Below are positions 60,502-64,000 of a DNA stretch of 64,000 nucleotides, piece after piece. The stretch comes from Methylobacterium nonmethylotrophicum. GTDB lineage: Bacteria; Pseudomonadota; Alphaproteobacteria; Rhizobiales; Beijerinckiaceae. Made by a program: the position numbers and the translations under genes. Position 1 is the stretch's first letter; each line of letters starts with the position of its first letter. The stretch lies in assembly GCF_004745635.1 (NCBI RefSeq), contig NZ_SRLB01000021.1:54027-118026 (forward strand), written 5' to 3'. The notes under the pieces were generated by a model that saw only the letters and a program-made list of their open reading frames with translations, did no database searches and was not told where the DNA came from.

Positions 60502-61965
60502 CTAGTAGAAGGAACGCCGTTCCCGCCATGAACGGATCGGAAATCTTCGCTGGTGCGGCGCTCCGAACGCCATGGCCTGTTCCTTCGTCACGATGATCGG
60601 CTGCGCGCGCTGGGAGAGGGTCACCAGGGCACCGGCCACCGCATTCGCCACGTCGTCGTGAGCGCCGCGGGGATGATCGATGCTGTCGCGACCGCCGCGC
60701 GCCGTCCGACGCTCCAGGTTCACGATCTGCGTCCGCAGCCGCTGGTGATCGAGCAGCGACGCCCGCCCGCTGTTCAGCATCGGCAGCAGATCGCGGTACA
60801 GGTCAGACTTCGTCTTCTCGGACACGACGTACTGGATGCCGTGGACCTTGAAGCGCTCGCGCGGCCACTCGCCCGCATACCGGTCGCCGATCACGTGGCT
60901 GATCTTGTAGCTCTTCAGCAGGGCGGCGAAGTCCTCCACCACCTGATCCGGCGAGAAGGGCGGGCGGCATTCCCGGACGGCGTCGAGCACCACCGCGTCA
61001 CCCTCCGGGTGGGCGATTGCCAACGTCATGCTGTCGCCCGAGCCGCCCGACGGATCCACGAAGGCGACGTGGCCCTTGCTCGGCGGGCGCTCGAACACGT
61101 CGACCGCAATGCAGGCGTCCACCACGTCGAGGCTGACGAAACGCTCCACGTCGGTCCGGAATTCGGCCCCGTACTCGGCAGCCGCGGCGGCCGGGTCGCG
61201 CTCGTATGCCTCGTCTATTAGGCGCTGGGGCACGCTCGGGTTCATCACCCGGGTCGGCGCGCGCCAGACCAGCACGTTCGGGTCATCCTTCCCGAAGTAC
61301 CGATTGAAGGCGTCCCAGAGAGCACCGCGGCGGGCGTACGGGCTGGAGGCGCACAGCAGCATCCCGTTCGGGATTGTCGCCATGGCGGGCCGCAGCGCGT
61401 CGAGGATGGCGAAGTCAGGATCGGCAGCGTCCTCCGTGGGCCAGAACGCCATCTCGTCCAGCACGCCCGCCACGAGGGTCCGGCCGCGCACCGATCGGAA
61501 CGAAGACGTGCCTACTTCGATCGTCACTCGGTTAGTCAGGTCGAACTCGTCTGCGGTCTCGCGCTCCACGAGGCGGGCCAGCATCGGGACTTCGGTGAGC
61601 AGCGCGCGCAGATAGTTGAGGATCGCGCGGGCCTGCTTGCGGTCCGTGGCGATGATCAGGATCGTCGCCCGCTCGCCGGGCTGGAGGTACGGCCGGTAGT
61701 CGCGGAAGCAGCTCAGGAACACCGCGATGAGGGCCAGCACGAAGCTCTTGCCGGCGCGACGGCCACAGATCAGCCACGCCTCACTGTAGGGTGCCTCAGG
61801 AGCCGTCTGGCGGCCCGTACAGGCCCGGTAGACCTCGGCCTCGGCCTCGGACAGCGGCAGGCCGAACAGTGCGCTCAGGAACGCCCTCCACGCGGCCCAA
61901 GTGCCTTCGTCCCGGAACCAGCGGGCGAACAAGTTGGCATCGGACATGGCCTGGAGCAGGTTCAT
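60502..61965 (-). CDS. Phage terminase large subunit
   Basis: 487 residues, family length. ATPase: Walker A-like CGRRAGKSFVLALIAVFLS (~residue 68), Walker B LVAGVLDEMAFWPTEDAA. Nuclease domain from ~295 (VAFVDPSGGSGDSMTLAIAH, VIGDRYAGEWPRERF, and metal-binding DHPRGAHDDVANAVAGAL). All catalytic motifs look intact. Overlaps the small-subunit-like gene by four bases. Confidence 0.92.
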   Translation of the reverse strand: MNLLQAMSDANLFARWFRDEGTWAAWRAFLSALFGLPLSEAEAEVYRACTGRQTAPEAPYSEAWLICGRRAGKSFVLALIAVFLSCFRDYRPYLQPGERATILIIATDRKQARAILNYLRALLTEVPMLARLVERETADEFDLTNRVTIEVGTSSFRSVRGRTLVAGVLDEMAFWPTEDAADPDFAILDALRPAMATIPNGMLLCASSPYARRGALWDAFNRYFGKDDPNVLVWRAPTRVMNPSVPQRLIDEAYERDPAAAAAEYGAEFRTDVERFVSLDVVDACIAVDVFERPPSKGHVAFVDPSGGSGDSMTLAIAHPEGDAVVLDAVRECRPPFSPDQVVEDFAALLKSYKISHVIGDRYAGEWPRERFKVHGIQYVVSEKTKSDLYRDLLPMLNSGRASLLDHQRLRTQIVNLERRTARGGRDSIDHPRGAHDDVANAVAGALVTLSQRAQPIIVTKEQAMAFGAPHQRRFPIRSWRERRSFY

Positions 61966-62378
61966 GCCGCCGTGCCCTCGATGTAGCGGGCAAGGTCGGG
62001 CGTAACGTCGCGCGGGCGCCGCCTCAGGCCGATGGCCTCCAGCAGCCGGCGCAGGTTGCCTGCGGTGCGCTGGTACAGGTCGAGGGCATCAGCGCTCGCC
62101 TCCCCTGCCGTAGCGAAGGCCACCTCCATCCGCTCCAGTTCGACCGTGAGGGTAGCGACGCGGCGAACGATGGACTTCTCGGCCTCAGACACCGCGCCTT
62201 CCCCGCCGAGGTCGGCGATGTGGAGCGCGATGAGATCCCGCATCCGGCGTGCCCAGAGCGAACGGCCGTCCACGTCCGGAAGCAGGGACGTGCCGTTGGT
62301 CACACGCGATCTATGCGGGCGCTTCCGAAGGCCAAGGGTGGGGCTATCCAACGTCGTTCCGCCGGGCTTATGGGACAA
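61962..62378 (-). CDS. Terminase small-subunit-like protein
   Basis: 138 residues from the ATG at 62378; a GTG at 62303 (VTNGTSLLPDVDGRSLWARR) is the likelier start, because the conserved part begins there and the upstream ATG sits inside the inverted repeat. Helical (AVSEAEKSIVRRVATLTVEL, LYQRTAGNLRRLLEAIGLRR). This short family precedes terminase large genes in many rhizobial prophages and probably recognises the packaging site. Confidence 0.7.
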   Translation of the reverse strand: MSHKPGGTTLDSPTLGLRKRPHRSRVTNGTSLLPDVDGRSLWARRMRDLIALHIADLGGEGAVSEAEKSIVRRVATLTVELERMEVAFATAGEASADALDLYQRTAGNLRRLLEAIGLRRRPRDVTPDLARYIEGTAA

Positions 62379-62387
62379 ACGTTGGAC
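62369..62387. repeat. Right copy of the 19-bp inverted repeat
   Basis: TATGGGACAAACGTTGGAC, reverse complement of 52776-52794 with one mismatch. A nearby TCCAACG at 62347-62353 and GTTGGACAAGG form extra half-sites. It overlaps the longest possible start of the terminase small-subunit-like gene. Confidence 0.55.
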
Positions 62388-62691
62388 AAGGCTATCACGA
62401 GGTTCCGGCTAAGTCATTGAACATGTTTGTTTTTGTATGTCTATGGCTGTCTAAGTTATCGCCTTGTGTAAGCGAAAATCGACGTTCTGCCGGGCGATGC
62501 GTGCCTGGATCCGCGCTCAGGATTTTCAACTCAAATACCATGCTGACGCGACAGCCGACCCTCGGCGCCCGATTTGGGCCCGTGGCCACGGCTGCACGCA
62601 ACAATCGGAGCAATAACGGCGCAAACAACCTTAACCATAAGCCCGCGTCAGAGCAGCCGGCCAACGGCTGTCGGCGATGAGGGGAACGACG
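62379..62691. other. Intergenic region right of the prophage remnant
   Basis: 313 bp. The first ~150 bases are AT-richer (GAACATGTTTGTTTTTGTATG) and may carry a phage-side promoter on the minus strand. A short hairpin CAGCCG-GCCAA-CGGCTG lies at 62655-62671. No gene is convincing. Confidence 0.4.
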
Positions 62692-62820
62692 ATGCTCAAG
62701 ACCATGCGCGAGACTATGACTGTCCCGGACCGCATCATTGCCTTCGGCGTGATGACTGGCCTTGCGATCGTGCTGGTGCAGTACGCCCGCATGCTGGCGC
62801 TGCCCGCGCACTTCGTCTGA
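62692..62820 (+). CDS. Small single-span membrane protein (42 residues)
   Basis: ATG at 62692 preceded by GAGGGG at 8 bases. Amphipathic start (MLKTMRETMTVPDRIIAF), then a hydrophobic segment GVMTGLAIVLVQYARMLALP and the end AHFV. Good coding character for its size. Function unknown; similar short proteins are typical of Methylobacterium genomes. Confidence 0.5.
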   Translation: MLKTMRETMTVPDRIIAFGVMTGLAIVLVQYARMLALPAHFV

Positions 62821-62985
62821 GGGGCGCGACGGGACTAAAGCACGGGCCAGCCGCGGCGACCGTTGGTGCTGAGCCTTCCCAGCTGAATGTGCCGCTACAC
62901 ACATACGCACGGATGATGATCCACGAAGCTCTGTCTTGTTCGAAGCGCAAAACCTGCTGCTGAGAGCAACAGAGGAGATCATTCC

Positions 62986-63237
62986 ATGACGATGCTGAAG
63001 CTGCTCGGAGCCGCCGCTATTGTTGCCACCGGGATCGGGGCTGCGTCCTCGGCCCAGGCCTATGATGGCTGCGGCTGGGGCTATCACATGAATGCGTGGG
63101 GCCACTGCCGCCCGAACTATCGTCCCTACTATGCGCCCCGGCCGGTCTACTACGGCTATCGCCCGTACTACCGCCCGTACGTCCGCCCCCACCTTCCTTT
63201 CTTGGGCGGATACGGCGTCTCCTGGCGGGCGTACTGA
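62986..63237 (+). CDS. GCG_CRPN-type small secreted protein
   Basis: 83 residues. Signal peptide MTMLKLLGAAAIVATGIGAA, cleaved after SAQA. The mature part begins with the GCG...CRPN prefix (GCGWGYHMNAWGHCRPN) followed by Tyr/Pro/Arg-rich repeats (YYAPRPVYYGYRPYYRPYVR). This marks the GCG_CRPN prefix-to-repeats family of Rhizobiales, exported and probably cell-surface bound. GAGGAG lies upstream of the start. Confidence 0.82.
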   Translation: MTMLKLLGAAAIVATGIGAASSAQAYDGCGWGYHMNAWGHCRPNYRPYYAPRPVYYGYRPYYRPYVRPHLPFLGGYGVSWRAY

Positions 63238-63365
63238 GCCATCGAGATCACTTCCGGCGACGGGCCTTGCGAAAGCCGGCCCGTCGCCTGCTTCCGACTG
63301 TTCGCCGCGTGAGGGTTGGTCCGCGCCTGTGCGCCATGCCGGGCGGCCATACAGAAAGCTTAGCT

Positions 63366-63474
63366 GGTGACGGGTGACGCTTAGTGACGCGTCAGAGCCA
63401 ATTATCGCCCTGTACGCGCGCACGCGTATACGGGTGGAACAGGAATTACGCGTCATCATGCGTCACCCGTCACC
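63366..63474. repeat. Palindrome-rich TGACGC cluster with a Z-DNA-type tract
   Basis: GGTGACGGGTGACGC (63366-63380) is the exact reverse complement of 63460-63474. Between them are the palindrome TGACGCGTCA (63385-63394), further GCGTCA copies near 63450, and a 22-bp strictly alternating pyrimidine-purine run (63411-63432, TGTACGCGCGCACGCGTATACG). It covers the end of the primase fragment. Looks like a replication or repressor control region. Confidence 0.65.
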
Positions 63475-63912
63475 TTGGCCGTAAGAGTGCTCGGGGCGGA
63501 GGCGCACGAAGGCGAACCCGCGGGCGGCCTTGGTCCTGTGCTGCGGGAACCCCTTCCGCCGCATGGCCGGACCGAAGCCCTTCACCGTCCCGGGGTCATC
63601 ACCGGCCGCCTTGGCGTAGACCGACCACGACGCGAACAGGTCGGTGGTCCGATCCCACACGCTCGCATCGCCCTGGCGCACGTCGCACTTCTCAGCGAGC
63701 CACTGACCCATCAGGTCCTGTTCTGCGAAGTACGCCTCCGTGGCGTCCACCACGCTCTCAGGGCGCACCAGGCCGTTCATCTGCCAGTCGAGGCAGCCTT
63801 CGATCATCCATCGCAGGATGGCCGGCCACTCGGCCTTCAGTTTCTCCTCGAGCTGCCGATCGGGCGCCTCGGGCTTGCGGATGAAAGGCACGATGTTGAA
63901 GCGCCGGCGGCC
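63463..63912 (-). pseudogene. P4-type phage/plasmid primase, C-terminal fragment
   Basis: About 150 residues reading RRRFNIVPFIRKPEAPDRQL, KLKAEWPAILRWMIEGCLDW, LVRPESVVDATEAYFAEQDL and ending PEHSYGQGDG. This is the C-terminal end of D5/P4-family primase-helicases, after the ATPase core. In frame upstream there is a stop (about 63919) and the sequence no longer fits the family, so the gene is cut near 63912. A GTG at 63891 gives the longest frame with a start. Confidence 0.75.
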
Positions 63913-64000
63913 GCGTCATCCACTGGGGTTGCCCCGTTTCTGTGGTTCTTGCTCATTTTGCGTGGATCAGGCGGCCAGAACCATGCGGCGCTTCAGGAGA
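63913..64000 (-). other. End of an unidentified minus-strand element at the right edge
   Basis: From about 63913 the sequence no longer belongs to the primase. A minus-strand frame ending at 63967 (…LLKRRMVLAA) enters from beyond the window, followed by ~50 bases of lower GC (ACGCAAAATGAGCAAGAACC). This layout, a gene end plus a short non-coding flank abutting a disrupted gene, suggests an insertion sequence, but I cannot identify it from 88 bases. Confidence 0.3.

Noticed and set aside
62395..63459. 354-codon minus-strand frame across the small secreted genes
   Set aside because: It is antisense to two well-supported plus-strand small genes with good ribosome sites, and no part resembles a known domain.
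52659..64000. Complete inducible prophage with attL and attR at tRNA-Glu
   Set aside because: No intact integrase, no head genes, and no second copy of the tRNA-Glu 3' end was found within the window.

Overview
The window is very GC-rich, with dense ORF overlap, GTG/TTG starts and many 4-base gene overlaps. Its gene content (HWE and PAS kinases, DUF1236 and GCG_CRPN small secreted proteins, CHAD protein, Hint_2 phage-type protein, complete phn C-P lyase operon) points to an alphaproteobacterium of the Methylobacterium type. That assignment is inference from content, not from a marker gene.

Layout. 1-5131: a MocR regulator divergent from a degradative class II HMG-CoA reductase, a leucine-type ABC binding protein and an HMG-CoA lyase. 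Together they read as a mevalonate-catabolism locus (mevalonate to HMG-CoA to acetoacetate plus acetyl-CoA), with a tandem palindrome between regulator and reductase. 5144-10660: two divergent PAS-rich sensor kinases. 10802-12859: aldo/keto reductase and a sulfonate-type binding protein. 13774-17333: groES-groEL (GroEL without a GGM tail), a 41-residue membrane peptide and an FAD/NAD(P)-binding oxidoreductase. 17845-29126: a large organosulfur-salvage island with four luciferase-like flavin monooxygenases, two paralogous GNAT acetyltransferases, a permease-ATPase fusion, two paralogous cystine-type binding proteins and a cysteine-synthase-type PLP enzyme. The parts list resembles the Bacillus ytmI-ytnM (S-alkylcysteine salvage) operon. 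29190-32482: tartrate/malate dehydrogenase, MFS transporter and divergent GntR regulator with paired operators. 32685-33395: two small secreted proteins.

34555-42167: two overlapping hybrid histidine kinases. The first (1845 residues) carries seven nearly identical 92-residue HAMP-type repeats plus one divergent copy, encoded by 276-bp tandem DNA repeats, then GAF, HisKA, HATPase and three receiver domains. 42392-50027: the phosphonate C-P lyase operon phnF / phnGHIJ-GNAT-phnKL-phnMN, with a clear PhnF-type palindrome before phnG and a double hairpin between phnL and phnM. 50152-52529: CYTH-CHAD protein and rlmB.

52659 onward: a tRNA-Glu(TTC) gene followed by an accessory region holding an eroded prophage: small secreted proteins, a ribbon-helix-helix protein with a diverged partial copy, integrase debris, a Hint_2 protein split by one in-frame TGA, a tail tape-measure protein, and terminase genes without portal or capsid genes. 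It is framed by a 19-bp inverted repeat. At the right edge are two small host-type proteins, a palindrome-rich TGACGC segment with a Z-DNA-type tract, and a P4-type primase C-terminus that is cut off by an unidentified minus-strand element leaving the window.

There is no CRISPR array, rRNA or complete insertion sequence that I can recognise.
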